Below are positions 13,776 to 23,846 of a stretch of DNA of 39,378 bases, one piece after another. The position numbers and the translations under genes were made by a program. The notes beneath the pieces were generated by a model. It did not search any database. It saw only the letters and a program-made list of their open reading frames with translations, and was not told the DNA's origin. Each line of letters opens with the position of its first letter. Position 1 is the stretch's first letter. This DNA is from CAMDWQ01 sp964543965 (GTDB lineage Bacteria; Omnitrophota; Gorgyraeia; 2-02-FULL-51-18), in the NCBI GenBank assembly GCA_964543965.1, contig CAZJAX010000004.1, positions 1-39,378 on the forward strand, read 5' to 3'.

Positions 13776-15029
13776 TTATTCGACGGTGGACCGGATGATC
13801 TGGATCGGCGTAAGCTTCCCTGCCTCGGACGCCGGCAAAATACTGGCGATCACGGCCGAAAATAGGGCTAATGACGCGGATTGAAGATAGATCGACGGCG
13901 CGCGGGATACGATCAGATGATTCACACCCATCCCCATCGGCATGTCGCCGATCTGGATGGTCTCCAGATAAAACGAGAACGCGTAGCCGAACCCGAGCCC
14001 CGCCGCCGTCCCGGCCGCGCCGAGCACCAGACCCTGGATCAGAAAAACCCGCACCACGTCGCCTGCGGTATAACCCATCGAGCGGAGGATCGCGATGTCC
14101 TTGCGCTTCTGCACGACAGAAATATTCAGGACGTTGTACATGCCGAATCCCGCGACGATCATGATGGAGCCGATGGAAAGATAGCGTATCGCGTCCTGGA
14201 TCCGGAAGAGCGAAAAAATATTGGCGTTCTTCTGGTCCCAGCTCTCGATTTTCTCGGAACTCATCTGAGACCATGTGTTAGACATGGCCTTCGAGAGCGT
14301 GAAATCCTTAAGGCGCACGGCGATCTCATTGACCTCGTTGGGCGTGCGGTTCACGGCCTGGACGTCGGCAAGCGTTCCGTAAGCCCTTGCGTCGAACGAA
14401 TGACTGCCGGTGCTGAACACGCCGACGACCTTGAACGGCGCGGGAGGCCCCTGAGCTGAAGACACGAGCACATTCTGCGAGAGAGAAACACCAAGCCTTT
14501 TTTTAAGCTGTTCACCGATGACGATGCGGTTGCCGCCCGCAGCAATATCCTCGAATTTTCCTTCCGCCATATAGTCGCCGATCGTCGTGACTTTCATCTG
14601 CAGGATCGGGTCGCAGCCGACGAGAGACGCCGGCGCCGTCGCCTTTCCTTTGCTGAAGATGACGCTCGCCGAAAGCCGCGGCGTGAAAGCCTCTACGCGC
14701 GGATCGACGCGCAGCCGCTCGTACCAGGCTTCCGGGTTCTCGACCATCGCGCTGTCCTTGCGCCCTGAAGGAGGGACATCCCAGACCACGAGATCCGCCA
14801 GCGGTCCGAAAAATGATCGGTTGAGCGAGTCGTCGGTGAGAAATTCTTCCCGCGCCTGGATATGAACATGCGCGTCGTTGTTGACGAGCTGGTAGACGAG
14901 ATAATGGCGGAAGCCCAGCATCATGCCTGAGAGAAGGACAAACGCGGCCGTGCCGAAAAAAAATCCCAAGATCATCAAAAGCGTCTGGCGGGGCCGCGCC
15001 AGGAGGTACCTGAACGCAAGCTGGATCAT
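13776..15029 (-). CDS. ABC permease, MacB/LolE-FtsX type
   Basis: 417 residues: one N-terminal helix (about 17-37), a large periplasmic domain of about 230 residues (MacB_PCD-like, with the VIGEQLKKRLGV segment), and three C-terminal helices (about 285-400), in the FtsX domain arrangement. The coupling sequence RKDIAILRSMGYT is the usual contact to the ATPase. Four-TM permeases of this type dimerise. The substrate could be a lipoprotein, peptide or macrolide-like compound and cannot be read off. Starts in the ATGA overlap with the adaptor's stop (15026-15029). Confidence 0.92.
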   Translation of the reverse strand: MIQLAFRYLLARPRQTLLMILGFFFGTAAFVLLSGMMLGFRHYLVYQLVNNDAHVHIQAREEFLTDDSLNRSFFGPLADLVVWDVPPSGRKDSAMVENPEAWYERLRVDPRVEAFTPRLSASVIFSKGKATAPASLVGCDPILQMKVTTIGDYMAEGKFEDIAAGGNRIVIGEQLKKRLGVSLSQNVLVSSAQGPPAPFKVVGVFSTGSHSFDARAYGTLADVQAVNRTPNEVNEIAVRLKDFTLSKAMSNTWSQMSSEKIESWDQKNANIFSLFRIQDAIRYLSIGSIMIVAGFGMYNVLNISVVQKRKDIAILRSMGYTAGDVVRVFLIQGLVLGAAGTAAGLGFGYAFSFYLETIQIGDMPMGMGVNHLIVSRAPSIYLQSASLALFSAVIASILPASEAGKLTPIQIIRSTVE

Positions 15030-15862
15030 GGCTTGCGGTCGGCTGGCAGAAGCACGCGGTCGCCCGGTTTCAGATCTCCCGAAATGACTTCGGCGGATGC
15101 TCCGTCGACGATCCCCGTGCGGACAGGCGTAGAGAAAGTTTTCTTACCTTCACGGCGCACCTGGACAAAGCCTTCGGTGATCGCGGAAGCGGGAACCAAA
15201 ATCGCGTCGGCGTGTTCGTTCACGCCGATGGCGACGTCTGCCGTCATGCCGGGCAGGATCTGGGGCGGAAGATCGCCGGCTTCAATGCGCACGAGAAAAT
15301 CGCTCCCGCTCGAATAGACCGACTCCACGACGCCCGAATAAGAAGTCTCGCGCAGGTTTTCGAAACTCAGACGCGCCGGCTGCCCGCGGCGCACGCGGAC
15401 GGCAGCCCGCTGTTCTAGAGATACCGTCACATAGCGGTCCTGCAGATCCGTGACCTCGAGAGCGACGGTCTGTGAGAAAACGTTCTCGCCGACCTTCACC
15501 GGAAGGGACGTCACCGTGCCGTCAAACGGCGCCGTAAAAGGAATGTCTCCGCCGAAATCGAGGAGTTTCTGACCGGCACGGACGGAATCGCCCTCTTTCA
15601 CATGAATGTCCGTGATCGTGGTCACGATGCCTGGCTTGAACTGAAAACTGCGGTTGGCCTTGACCGTCCCTATGCCGTAGACGCTTTCAATGATCGCGCC
15701 CCGGCGAATGGGCTCCGATAAGCGTGCTTCGTCCGCCGAACGGGTCCTAAGCACCAGCTTGAAGCCCGCAAAAAGCAGCGCCGCCGCGATAAGAACCCAG
15801 AATCCCTTTTTAAGAACTTGTGAATTAATATTCAAGTGCCACCCCATACCTCCGCTCTTCAT
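15026..15862 (-). CDS. HlyD/RND-type periplasmic adaptor
   Basis: 278 residues: a membrane anchor (about 21-38), then an adaptor with half lipoyl motifs around GTVKANRSFQFKPG and GQKLLDFGGDIPFTAPFDG, a beta-barrel domain (RVRRGQPARLSF) and the C-terminal membrane-proximal domain. The alpha-hairpin is nearly absent (the two lipoyl halves are joined within about 15 residues), as in short adaptors such as those beside MacB-like permeases that do not reach an outer-membrane channel. First gene of the export operon. First ATG (15862) kept; an internal ATG at 15847 has GGAGGT too close. Confidence 0.88.
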   Translation of the reverse strand: MKSGGMGWHLNINSQVLKKGFWVLIAAALLFAGFKLVLRTRSADEARLSEPIRRGAIIESVYGIGTVKANRSFQFKPGIVTTITDIHVKEGDSVRAGQKLLDFGGDIPFTAPFDGTVTSLPVKVGENVFSQTVALEVTDLQDRYVTVSLEQRAAVRVRRGQPARLSFENLRETSYSGVVESVYSSGSDFLVRIEAGDLPPQILPGMTADVAIGVNEHADAILVPASAITEGFVQVRREGKKTFSTPVRTGIVDGASAEVISGDLKPGDRVLLPADRKP

Positions 15863-15863
15863 A

Positions 15864-15892
15864 ACTTAACCCCGCAGGGGTATGAAGGTCAA
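15864..15892 (-). promoter_or_regulatory. Promoter of adaptor operon with CsoR-like palindrome
   Basis: Minus-strand -35 TTGACC (15892-15887), 17 bp spacer, -10 TTAAGT (15869-15864). Within the spacer lies ACCCC-GCA-GGGGT (15869-15881), a perfect inverted repeat of the C-tract/G-tract form that CsoR/RcnR/FrmR-family repressors bind. The start point would fall near 15857, i.e. past the first ATG, which would favour the internal start at 15847. No CsoR-family gene is in the window. Confidence 0.4.
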
Positions 15893-16023
15893 ATGTTCTC
15901 GCAGCGCCCGAAGGCTCTCCAATGCCTCGATGACGCGTTTTTTCAGATTTCAGATACCGTAGAAATCGGGGCATTCCCTGTATTCTATTTAGGCTTATGC
16001 CCGGGTAGGATTCGGGGAATTTC

Positions 16024-16455
16024 CTAGGAAGATGAAAAAGGCTTCTGAGGTTTGAGAAAGCTTAAGAGCACCGCCGCGGAAGCCGCCAGCATCAGGCTGA
16101 TCAGAGACGCTGCGAATATCTTATCCGTACGGCCGCCGAGCACGGCGGACCACCCCGCGGCGGCGCGCCAGACAAAGGCCGCCGTCAGAAGAGCGGTCGA
16201 GATCAGAGCGGCGATCCGGCTCCAGCCGAAACCTTTTGCGATGAAGATCCCCCAGAGGATCGAGAGCCCGCCGAACGTTCCGCCCGACAAGAGCGCGGTC
16301 TTGGCCTTTTCCGGATTAGACAGGAAGCCCGCGGCGCCGCAAAGGATCAGAAATGATCCGTAGAGGATCATCCGGCTGTCCGGCGCGTTCCACAGCCGGC
16401 CGGCCTGAATGGACAGATACCGCAAAAAATGAACCGGCTTTCCTGCGTCCGTCAC
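16024..16455 (-). CDS. Four-helix membrane protein, TMEM14-like
   Basis: 143 residues with about four hydrophobic helices (26-44, 52-72, 80-98, 112-132); the alternation of Gly/Ala-rich helices with short loops resembles TMEM14-type proteins, but this is not certain. It starts with GTG at 16455, which overlaps the terC stop as GTGA, so it is translated with terC. It is the last gene of the PGPGW-TerC unit. No function is proposed. Confidence 0.6.
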   Translation of the reverse strand: MTDAGKPVHFLRYLSIQAGRLWNAPDSRMILYGSFLILCGAAGFLSNPEKAKTALLSGGTFGGLSILWGIFIAKGFGWSRIAALISTALLTAAFVWRAAAGWSAVLGGRTDKIFAASLISLMLAASAAVLLSFLKPQKPFSSS

Positions 16456-17399
16456 ACAGAGTCCTTCAAAGCAGGCGTTTCGCCTTCATGCTTTTTGGGC
16501 CACACAAGCGATGCCCAGATCGATATCACGATCGTCAGCGCGATGAACGCCAGCGATATCCCGATAGGTACGTGGAAGATGTCAGACAGCATCATCTTGA
16601 TGCCGACAAACACCAGGATGACCGCCAGCCCGTAGTGCAGATGATGGAAATACTTCATGATGCCGGCGAGCGCAAAATAAAGGGATCGGAGACCCAGGAT
16701 GGCGAAGATATTCGATGTGTAGACGATAAAGGGATCAGTGCTGATGGCGAGGATTGCCGGGATGGAGTCGACCGCAAAAATGACATCCGTCGTTTCGACG
16801 ATGATGAGCGTCACGAAAAGCGGCGTCGCCAGGATCTTGCCCGACCGGCGGACAAAGAACTTGGCGCCGTCGTAAGTATCGGTCAGCGGCAGGATGCGCC
16901 GTATGAGCTTCAAAAGCGGATTGTTTTCGGGGTGTATCTCCTTGTCTTTTTCCAGCGCGATCCGGACGCCGGTCACGATGAGGACCAGGCCGAACACGTA
17001 GATCATCCAGTGGAATCTCTCGATCAGCGTGATACCGAGAGCGATGAAGAGCGCGCGCATGGCAAGCGCGCCCAGGATGCCCCAGAAGAGGATCTTGTGC
17101 TGATGCACCGCGGGAACCCGGAAGTATGAAAAAATGAGCAGAAAGACGAAGATGTTGTCGATGCTCAGCGTTTTTTCGATGACGTAACCCGTCAGGAACT
17201 GCATCGCCGCTTCCGGCCCCTTGAAAGCGTGGACCAGTCCGTTGAAAGCCAGAGCCAGCGTGATCCATACACCGCTCCATATCAGCGCCTCACGGACCTT
17301 GACCGTATGGGCCTTTCGGTGAAATACGCCGAGATCCAGCGCCAGCATCGCCAAGACAAAAACATGAAAACCTACCCACCAGCCCCAGTTCTCAATCAT
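16452..17399 (-). CDS. TerC/Alx-family membrane protein (copy 1)
   Basis: 315 residues, about nine helices. Family marks: ALDLGVFHRKAH with D22, E-x-TLSIDNIFVFLLIF in helix 3, and FAVDSIPAILAI with the second Asp, which together form the proposed metal path. Members include Alx (Mn2+ export, alkali-induced in E. coli) and TerC (tellurite resistance, metalation of exoenzymes). A long cytoplasmic loop (about 140-190) separates the halves. It overlaps the PGPGW gene by 8 bp and the next gene by 4 bp. A close paralogue is at 30710-31645. No yybP-ykoY-type leader was seen. Confidence 0.9.
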   Translation of the reverse strand: MIENWGWWVGFHVFVLAMLALDLGVFHRKAHTVKVREALIWSGVWITLALAFNGLVHAFKGPEAAMQFLTGYVIEKTLSIDNIFVFLLIFSYFRVPAVHQHKILFWGILGALAMRALFIALGITLIERFHWMIYVFGLVLIVTGVRIALEKDKEIHPENNPLLKLIRRILPLTDTYDGAKFFVRRSGKILATPLFVTLIIVETTDVIFAVDSIPAILAISTDPFIVYTSNIFAILGLRSLYFALAGIMKYFHHLHYGLAVILVFVGIKMMLSDIFHVPIGISLAFIALTIVISIWASLVWPKKHEGETPALKDSV

Positions 17400-17712
17400 G
17401 GCCGCTCACCGCCGCTTTCTGCGGTTCCGGCCGGCTCGCCCAGCTCCACGCGATGACGCCGCTAGCCAAATAAAACACGAGCAGGGAAAAAGTCAAAAGC
17501 CGCCTCTTCTTTTCACCCATATTCACGTAAGCGTTCTTGAAGCGCTCAAGAAATGCGCGCGCCCATTTAAATTCGGTCGCCAGGATCGCGAGCCCCGCCA
17601 AAAATACCGGCGTTCCCCCGGGACCCGGCACGGGCATCAGGATGAGCCCCAGGACCGCGATGAGCGATCCTGTTAATATGACGATAGGCCTGCGGACGTG
17701 CTTCCAGATCAT
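17392..17712 (-). CDS. PGPGW-family small membrane protein
   Basis: 106 residues with three hydrophobic segments. The first hairpin bears VLGLILMPVPGPGGTPVFLAG followed by LAILATEFKWA, the conserved core of the putative transmembrane PGPGW family, whose role is unknown. AAGGGG precedes the start at 8 nt. It opens the operon with terC, and is transcribed divergently from the LysR gene at 17806, whose operator region it shares (93 bp). Confidence 0.82.
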   Translation of the reverse strand: MIWKHVRRPIVILTGSLIAVLGLILMPVPGPGGTPVFLAGLAILATEFKWARAFLERFKNAYVNMGEKKRRLLTFSLLVFYLASGVIAWSWASRPEPQKAAVSGHD

Positions 17713-17740
17713 CTATGATCCCCTTGAAATCAATTCGGTC

Positions 17741-17780
17741 AATTATGCCCTTGATTTATCTATAATTAAAATACATAATT
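17741..17780. promoter_or_regulatory. Divergent promoters and inverted repeat, LysR/TerC locus 1
   Basis: AATTATG (17741-17747), 26 bp, CATAATT (17774-17780). The same arms with the same 26 bp spacing occur at 34031-34070 before the paralogous LysR gene. The right arm holds the -10 CATAAT of a plus promoter with -35 TTGATT (17751-17756, 17 bp spacer). The left arm read on the minus strand is the -10 CATAAT for the PGPGW-terC operon (-35 TTTAAT 17770-17765, 17 bp spacer). A LysR-type operator is likely, yet the arms double as promoter elements. Confidence 0.5.
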
Positions 17781-17805
17781 ATATATATATTCATAATATA
17801 AACTT

Positions 17806-18702
17806 ATGATTCCTTTCAACTTCCACCATCTTTATTATTTCTACTCGGTCGCCCGCCACGGGTCGATGTCCAAGGCGGCGGAAGAACTGCGTGTCTCCCA
17901 GCCCGCCCTGAGCGCCCAATTGAAGCAGCTGGAGTCTTTCCTCGGCATACGTCTTTTCGAGCGGGAGAAAAGAAAGCTCGTCCTCACCGAAGAAGGCCGC
18001 ACCGCGCTTTCCTACGCCCATACGATCTTCGACGCGGGCCGGGAGTTCATGGACAGTCTGCAGGACACCTCACAGAAAGGAAGGATACGGATACAGATCG
18101 GCGTGACCAACTCCGTCGGCAAGGTCTTCGCCAACACGCTCGTGAAGCTCATCCTGAAGATCTCCCCGAGCGCCCACATCCTCCTCAAGGAAGACACGCT
18201 GGAGAGCATGGTCGAAAACCTGAGAGACCACCGGCTGGACATCGTGCTTTCCGACGTGCCCTATCAGGCCTCCGCCGAAGAAGGCATCCGCAACAGGCTC
18301 GCCGGAAGGATCCCGGTCGTGTTCTGCGCGCATCCGAGGTTTTCAGCAAGCCTCAAGCGTTTTCCCGAAAGCCTGCAGAATGTTCCCATCATCCTGCCCA
18401 CGGCGCACAGCGGCGTCTATCAGGCTCTGCAGGAATTCTTTTCGCAGCACAAGCTGAGTCCGCGCATCGTGGCGGAGATCCAAGATACGGAATTGATCCA
18501 CCGGATGGCTCTGGACGGGATCGGGATCGCGCCCCTCAATAAATATTCAGTTCAGCAGGGAACCTTCAAAGGAAGCCTCATGATCCTTCCAAGACAGCCG
18601 AAGCACGACATCCACGAGACGATTTACCTGATCTCGAAGGAAAGAAAAAAACACAACCCGCTCGTCGGCGATATCCTGGGCCAATTCCGCATCCAGGCCT
18701 GA
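17806..18702 (+). CDS. NhaR-like LysR-family regulator (copy 1)
   Basis: 298 residues. N-terminal winged HTH (about 5-64: FNFHHLYYFYSVARHGSMSK, then QPALSAQLKQLE), linker helix, and a periplasmic-binding-like effector domain (about 92-295). The opening NFHHLYYFY resembles NhaR, the LysR regulator of Na+/H+ antiporter genes in E. coli. Upstream there is no Shine-Dalgarno and the spacer is extremely AT rich. It is divergent from PGPGW-terC, its probable target. A paralogue with the same start (MIPFNFHHLYYFY) lies at 34100 and also faces an operon ending in a terC gene. Confidence 0.88.
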   Translation: MIPFNFHHLYYFYSVARHGSMSKAAEELRVSQPALSAQLKQLESFLGIRLFEREKRKLVLTEEGRTALSYAHTIFDAGREFMDSLQDTSQKGRIRIQIGVTNSVGKVFANTLVKLILKISPSAHILLKEDTLESMVENLRDHRLDIVLSDVPYQASAEEGIRNRLAGRIPVVFCAHPRFSASLKRFPESLQNVPIILPTAHSGVYQALQEFFSQHKLSPRIVAEIQDTELIHRMALDGIGIAPLNKYSVQQGTFKGSLMILPRQPKHDIHETIYLISKERKKHNPLVGDILGQFRIQA

Positions 18703-18712
18703 CGCCGCGCCG

Positions 18713-18729
18713 GCCGCTTTAAAAGCGGC
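18713..18729. terminator. Weak hairpin between convergent lysR and methyltransferase genes
   Basis: GCCGCTTT-A-AAAGCGGC forms a 6 bp GC-rich stem with a 5 nt AT loop, placed between the two convergent stops. No T run follows on either strand, so termination efficiency is doubtful. Confidence 0.3.
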
Positions 18730-18742
18730 TGCTTATGATTTC

Positions 18743-19375
18743 CTAACTTCTCACCACGTGCAGGCGGCTTTTCCGGAGGAGCTGAAAACCGCTCTTGCCT
18801 CGGAAATATTCGTCCACGGCCTCGCGGCATTCTTTGCGGGTCTTGTAGTCATCGATGATGAGGTGCCCGCCAGACACGAGGCGCGGCGCGAGTCTTTCAA
18901 GAAGGACGCGCATCGCGTCGTTTTTCCCGCAATCCACATGCACGAGCGCCAGCGTTCCGTCCGGGGGCACCGTCGCTGCGTAGGAGCCGGGAACGAGGCG
19001 CACGTTGAGGCGCTCATCGGCGCCGTGGGCCGCGAGCGCTTGGCGCGCCCGCATTTCGGTCTCCGGTCCGGCGGCGAAAGGATCGTACACAGTAAAAGTC
19101 CGGGCGCGGCGCTTGGCATGCGCGATCACGACCGCAGCACCCCCGAGACCGCAGCCGGCCTGAAGAAAATCGCCGTCGAGGCCGTCGTATTCGAGATCCA
19201 TCGCGGTCTGCGCCAGCTCGCAAAGTGCGGCTTCATCGATCGGAGTCAGCTTCTGTTCCGTGACCGCTTTGACCACACGGTACATCTCGGGCTGCCGGAC
19301 GGTGAATCGGCGGACAAGAAGCGGGCCGAAGACGCCCTCGAGGCGTCCTCCGCCCGCTTTATGAAACTCATCCAT
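18743..19375 (-). CDS. TylF/MycF-like class I methyltransferase
   Basis: 210 residues. SAM-binding core in DGDFLQAGCGLGGAAVVIA (about 65-83), then an acidic motif VYDPFAAG, LVHVDCGK (metal-binding Asp region) and HLIIDDY, the acidic pair typical of metal-dependent TylF/MacF O-methyltransferases. The substrate is unknown; relatives modify sugars of natural products or surface glycans. It starts 4 nt after the katG stop without a Shine-Dalgarno, so it may be translated by coupling to katG, an unusual pairing. Frame and composition are good. Confidence 0.75.
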   Translation of the reverse strand: MDEFHKAGGGRLEGVFGPLLVRRFTVRQPEMYRVVKAVTEQKLTPIDEAALCELAQTAMDLEYDGLDGDFLQAGCGLGGAAVVIAHAKRRARTFTVYDPFAAGPETEMRARQALAAHGADERLNVRLVPGSYAATVPPDGTLALVHVDCGKNDAMRVLLERLAPRLVSGGHLIIDDYKTRKECREAVDEYFRGKSGFQLLRKSRLHVVRS

Positions 19376-19379
19376 CGGT

Positions 19380-21608
<2,229 letters not shown>

Positions 21609-21731
21609 GGGACACCCCTTTTTTGAATGGCTTTATACTCCTATTTTAACAACTCAGAGTCCTTGATAGCAAGCAGGCGGACGATCCCTGAAACTATTTT
21701 TCGATTCCGTGAGCACTGTCGCGATCTTCGG

Positions 21732-22154
21732 CTAGGCCACGCGGCCCGTTTCGGCGACCTTTTTGAACCGTTCACGGATCAGGTCCCTGACCTTGCGAAA
21801 TTCGTCTAAAACTCCTTCGTCGATCTCTTTGTCATGCGGCGGATCAGGAAACGGCCAGTGCAGCCTTGCGGCAACGCCGGGCATGACCGGGCAGGATTCC
21901 TTCGCGTTATCGCAGACCGAGATCACATAATCGAACGGCTCATTCAGATATTCGCTCACGTTCTTCGACCGCTGGCCGGAAATATCGACCCCCGCCTCTT
22001 TCATGACTTTTATGGCGGTTTCGTTCACCGTTGAAGGCTTCGTGCCGGCGCTGAAGGCTTCGAATTTGCCGCTTCCGTAGTGCCTTAAAAATCCCTCTGC
22101 CATCTGTGAACGGCAAGAGTTGCCGGTGCAAAGAATTAAGACTCTTTTCTTCAT
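21732..22154 (-). CDS. arsC: Arsenate reductase ArsC, thioredoxin-coupled (LMW-PTP fold)
   Basis: 140 residues of the low-molecular-weight phosphatase fold. The P-loop is C9-TGNSC14-R15-S, and the redox relay cysteines are C81 and C88 (VCDNAKESCPVMPG), spaced as in S. aureus ArsC (10/82/89). It reduces arsenate to arsenite using thioredoxin. It is the distal gene of arsR - Cys-rich microprotein - permease - arsC, 86 nt after the permease; a weak hairpin lies between them. Confidence 0.95.
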   Translation of the reverse strand: MKKRVLILCTGNSCRSQMAEGFLRHYGSGKFEAFSAGTKPSTVNETAIKVMKEAGVDISGQRSKNVSEYLNEPFDYVISVCDNAKESCPVMPGVAARLHWPFPDPPHDKEIDEGVLDEFRKVRDLIRERFKKVAETGRVA

Positions 22155-22217
22155 GCTTCATCAAACCTGAAATATCGTTGTCTGATCCGCAAGGAAACAT
22201 TCACATGACCTATCATG

Positions 22218-22235
22218 ACAGGCGCCTCCGCCTGT
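22218..22235. terminator. Hairpin between permease and arsC
   Basis: ACAGGCG-CCTC-CGCCTGT: perfect 7 bp stem, 4 nt loop, 6 nt after the permease stop. There is no T run in the minus direction, so it may attenuate or protect the 3' end rather than terminate. Confidence 0.35.
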
Positions 22236-22240
22236 TTAGA

Positions 22241-23182
22241 TCAATGGATCAAATTGAATAGGTAGCCGACCAAAATGATCGCGCCGGCGGTCACCCCGAA
22301 GAATATCCCGATCAAGGGTAATTTCATCGCCCGGCGGAGCATCACAGCCTCCGGCAGACTTAAAGCGGCGACCGCCATCATGAAGGCCATCGCCGTCCCC
22401 AAAGGGATTCCCTTTTGAAAAAGAACCACGGCTATCGGCACGATCGCGGCACAGCTGGCATACATCGGCACTCCGAGCAGTACCGCCAAAGGCACCGAAA
22501 ATAAGCCCGTTTTTCCGATGAGAGACTGGACGGCGTCGGCCGGGACGTAATCGTGGACAAAAGCCCCGACGGCAACACCCGCCAGAACCCATAGCCAAAG
22601 TTTCCGGACGATGGAAAACGCTTCGTTCAAGCCGTACCGCACTCTGTCTGCGAAGGTCTGAAACAGTATCGGCTGGCCCTCCGAGACGCCCCCGGCAAGA
22701 TCGGGCTCCAAATAACGCTCCAAATTCATCCGCCCAAGGATAGAGCCGGAGGCGATGCCGATAGCCATCCCGCTCAAGACATACATCGCGGTGATCTTGG
22801 CTCCGAACGAGCCGATCATGATGACGACAAGATACTCGTTGATAAGAGGCGACGTGATCAAGAACGAAAATCCCACCCCGAGCGGGATCCCGGCCCGTAA
22901 AAAGCTGATAAAAATCGGTATGGATGAGCAAGAACAAAACGGCGTAACAGCGCCGAATAACGAGGCATAAAAATAGCTGGATGCCTTTCGGCTCAGCCAC
23001 CGCTTCAGCCTGTCGGGCGGCAGATAGCTTCTGATGAATCCGATCACGGCGATCATGAAAAAAAGAAGCAGCAGGATTTTCACGGAGTCGTAGATAAAAA
23101 AATTCAGCGCTCCGGCCAGCCGGGACTCGCGGCTCAACCCTAATACCGAATAGATAAGGGTATCGACGCTTACTTGCAGCAT
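22241..23182 (-). CDS. ArsP/YraQ-type permease (DUF318 family)
   Basis: 313 residues, eight to nine helices in two repeats. The hallmark GAVTPFCSCSSIPIF (about 93-107), with its Cys-rich loop, and the second-half motif GVPMYASCAAIVPIA match the DUF318/YraQ permease family; ArsP members export trivalent organoarsenicals, others are linked to arsenite. In this ars operon it is the only efflux candidate (no arsB or acr3), so it probably exports As(III) or methyl-As(III). Start at 23182 overlaps the end of the Cys-rich small gene by 13 bp. Confidence 0.88.
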   Translation of the reverse strand: MLQVSVDTLIYSVLGLSRESRLAGALNFFIYDSVKILLLLFFMIAVIGFIRSYLPPDRLKRWLSRKASSYFYASLFGAVTPFCSCSSIPIFISFLRAGIPLGVGFSFLITSPLINEYLVVIMIGSFGAKITAMYVLSGMAIGIASGSILGRMNLERYLEPDLAGGVSEGQPILFQTFADRVRYGLNEAFSIVRKLWLWVLAGVAVGAFVHDYVPADAVQSLIGKTGLFSVPLAVLLGVPMYASCAAIVPIAVVLFQKGIPLGTAMAFMMAVAALSLPEAVMLRRAMKLPLIGIFFGVTAGAIILVGYLFNLIH

Positions 23183-23328
23183 GAAGATCCGCTTGCATCC
23201 TTTTTATCGGGCGCACAGCACGAGGACTTATCCTTCGCCTTCTCCTGCAAAAACTTGTCGAGTTTATCGATCATGGTTCTCAAGAATCCCTTCTTGGACT
23301 GCGGTTTGATCGCTTTCTCATTGTTCAC
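23170..23328 (-). CDS. Small Cys-rich protein of the ars operon
   Basis: 52 residues starting with GTG at 23328; GGAGG 5 nt upstream makes the start firm. A basic amphipathic N-terminal helix (K-rich, MIDKLDKFLQEKAKDK) leads to two vicinal cysteine pairs, C37-C38 and C50-C51, in SSCCAPDK and GSSCCK. Vicinal thiols bind As(III) or other soft metals. It lies between arsR (48 nt) and the permease, overlapping the latter by 13 bp, so an arsenic chaperone or membrane-bound metal donor to the permease is plausible; unproven and family not recognised. Confidence 0.78.
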   Translation of the reverse strand: MNNEKAIKPQSKKGFLRTMIDKLDKFLQEKAKDKSSCCAPDKKDASGSSCCK

Positions 23329-23376
23329 GGCTACCTCCTTATATATGTGTTCATGCAGATATATTGAACAGGAAAA

Positions 23377-23727
23377 TTACTTGCAGCAGCCCACTAAACA
23401 GCCCCTGTTCGCGCTCAGCGCTCTAAGATCTCTCTCCAATTCATCAAACTCCGAGCGGCAGCAGCAGACGGCCTTTAGCAGCATGCCGTACATCTTCGAA
23501 GCGGGTTTGGACAGCTTGTAATGCATCCAAAGTCCGTCCTTTCGGGCTTCCACAAGTCCTGAGCGCCGAAGGTAGCCTAAGTGCCTCGAAACTTTGGATT
23601 GCGGCACCTTCAAGACCTTGATGATGTCGCAGACGCACAGCTCGCCCTCGTTCAAAAGGCTTAAGATGCGCAGACGCGTTTCGTCGGCCAGGGCCGTAAA
23701 TACCTTTTGGGAGTCTTTGAGCTTCAT
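23377..23727 (-). CDS. arsR: ArsR-family arsenic-responsive repressor
   Basis: 116 residues, winged HTH (about 14-80, with SKVSRHLGYLRRSGLV as recognition helix). The alpha-3 metal site ELCVCD (C31, C33) is that of As(III) sensors. The C-terminus adds C88-C89-C90 and C110/C114/C115, far more thiols than in the E. coli prototype, so additional or different metal sites may exist. Its promoter spacer contains a 20 bp palindrome, an obvious autorepression site, and the mRNA appears leaderless. First gene of the ars operon. Confidence 0.93.
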   Translation of the reverse strand: MKLKDSQKVFTALADETRLRILSLLNEGELCVCDIIKVLKVPQSKVSRHLGYLRRSGLVEARKDGLWMHYKLSKPASKMYGMLLKAVCCCRSEFDELERDLRALSANRGCLVGCCK

Positions 23728-23733
23728 GGCCTT

Positions 23734-23762
23734 ATTATATCTGCTTAAGAAGATATTGTAAA
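23734..23762 (-). promoter_or_regulatory. arsR promoter with operator palindrome, leaderless
   Basis: Minus-strand -35 TTTACA (23762-23757), 17 bp spacer, -10 TATAAT (23739-23734), 6 nt before the arsR ATG at 23727. A near-perfect 20 bp palindrome, ATATCT-G-CTTAAG-A-AGATAT (23737-23756, one mismatched pair), fills the spacer and overlaps the -10: the classic site for an ArsR repressor. Transcription should begin at the A of the ATG. Confidence 0.7.
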
Positions 23763-23846
23763 GCTTTGGTCAAGATGGGGATCCCGCCCTTACCCTGTTG
23801 TGATATGATAAATTCTTACGCAATCTGACGACAATGAAGGTTTCTG

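Noticed and set aside
22236..23216. 326-residue minus-strand ORF
   Set aside because: Shadow of the DUF318 permease in another frame; Arg/His-rich and without membrane helices.
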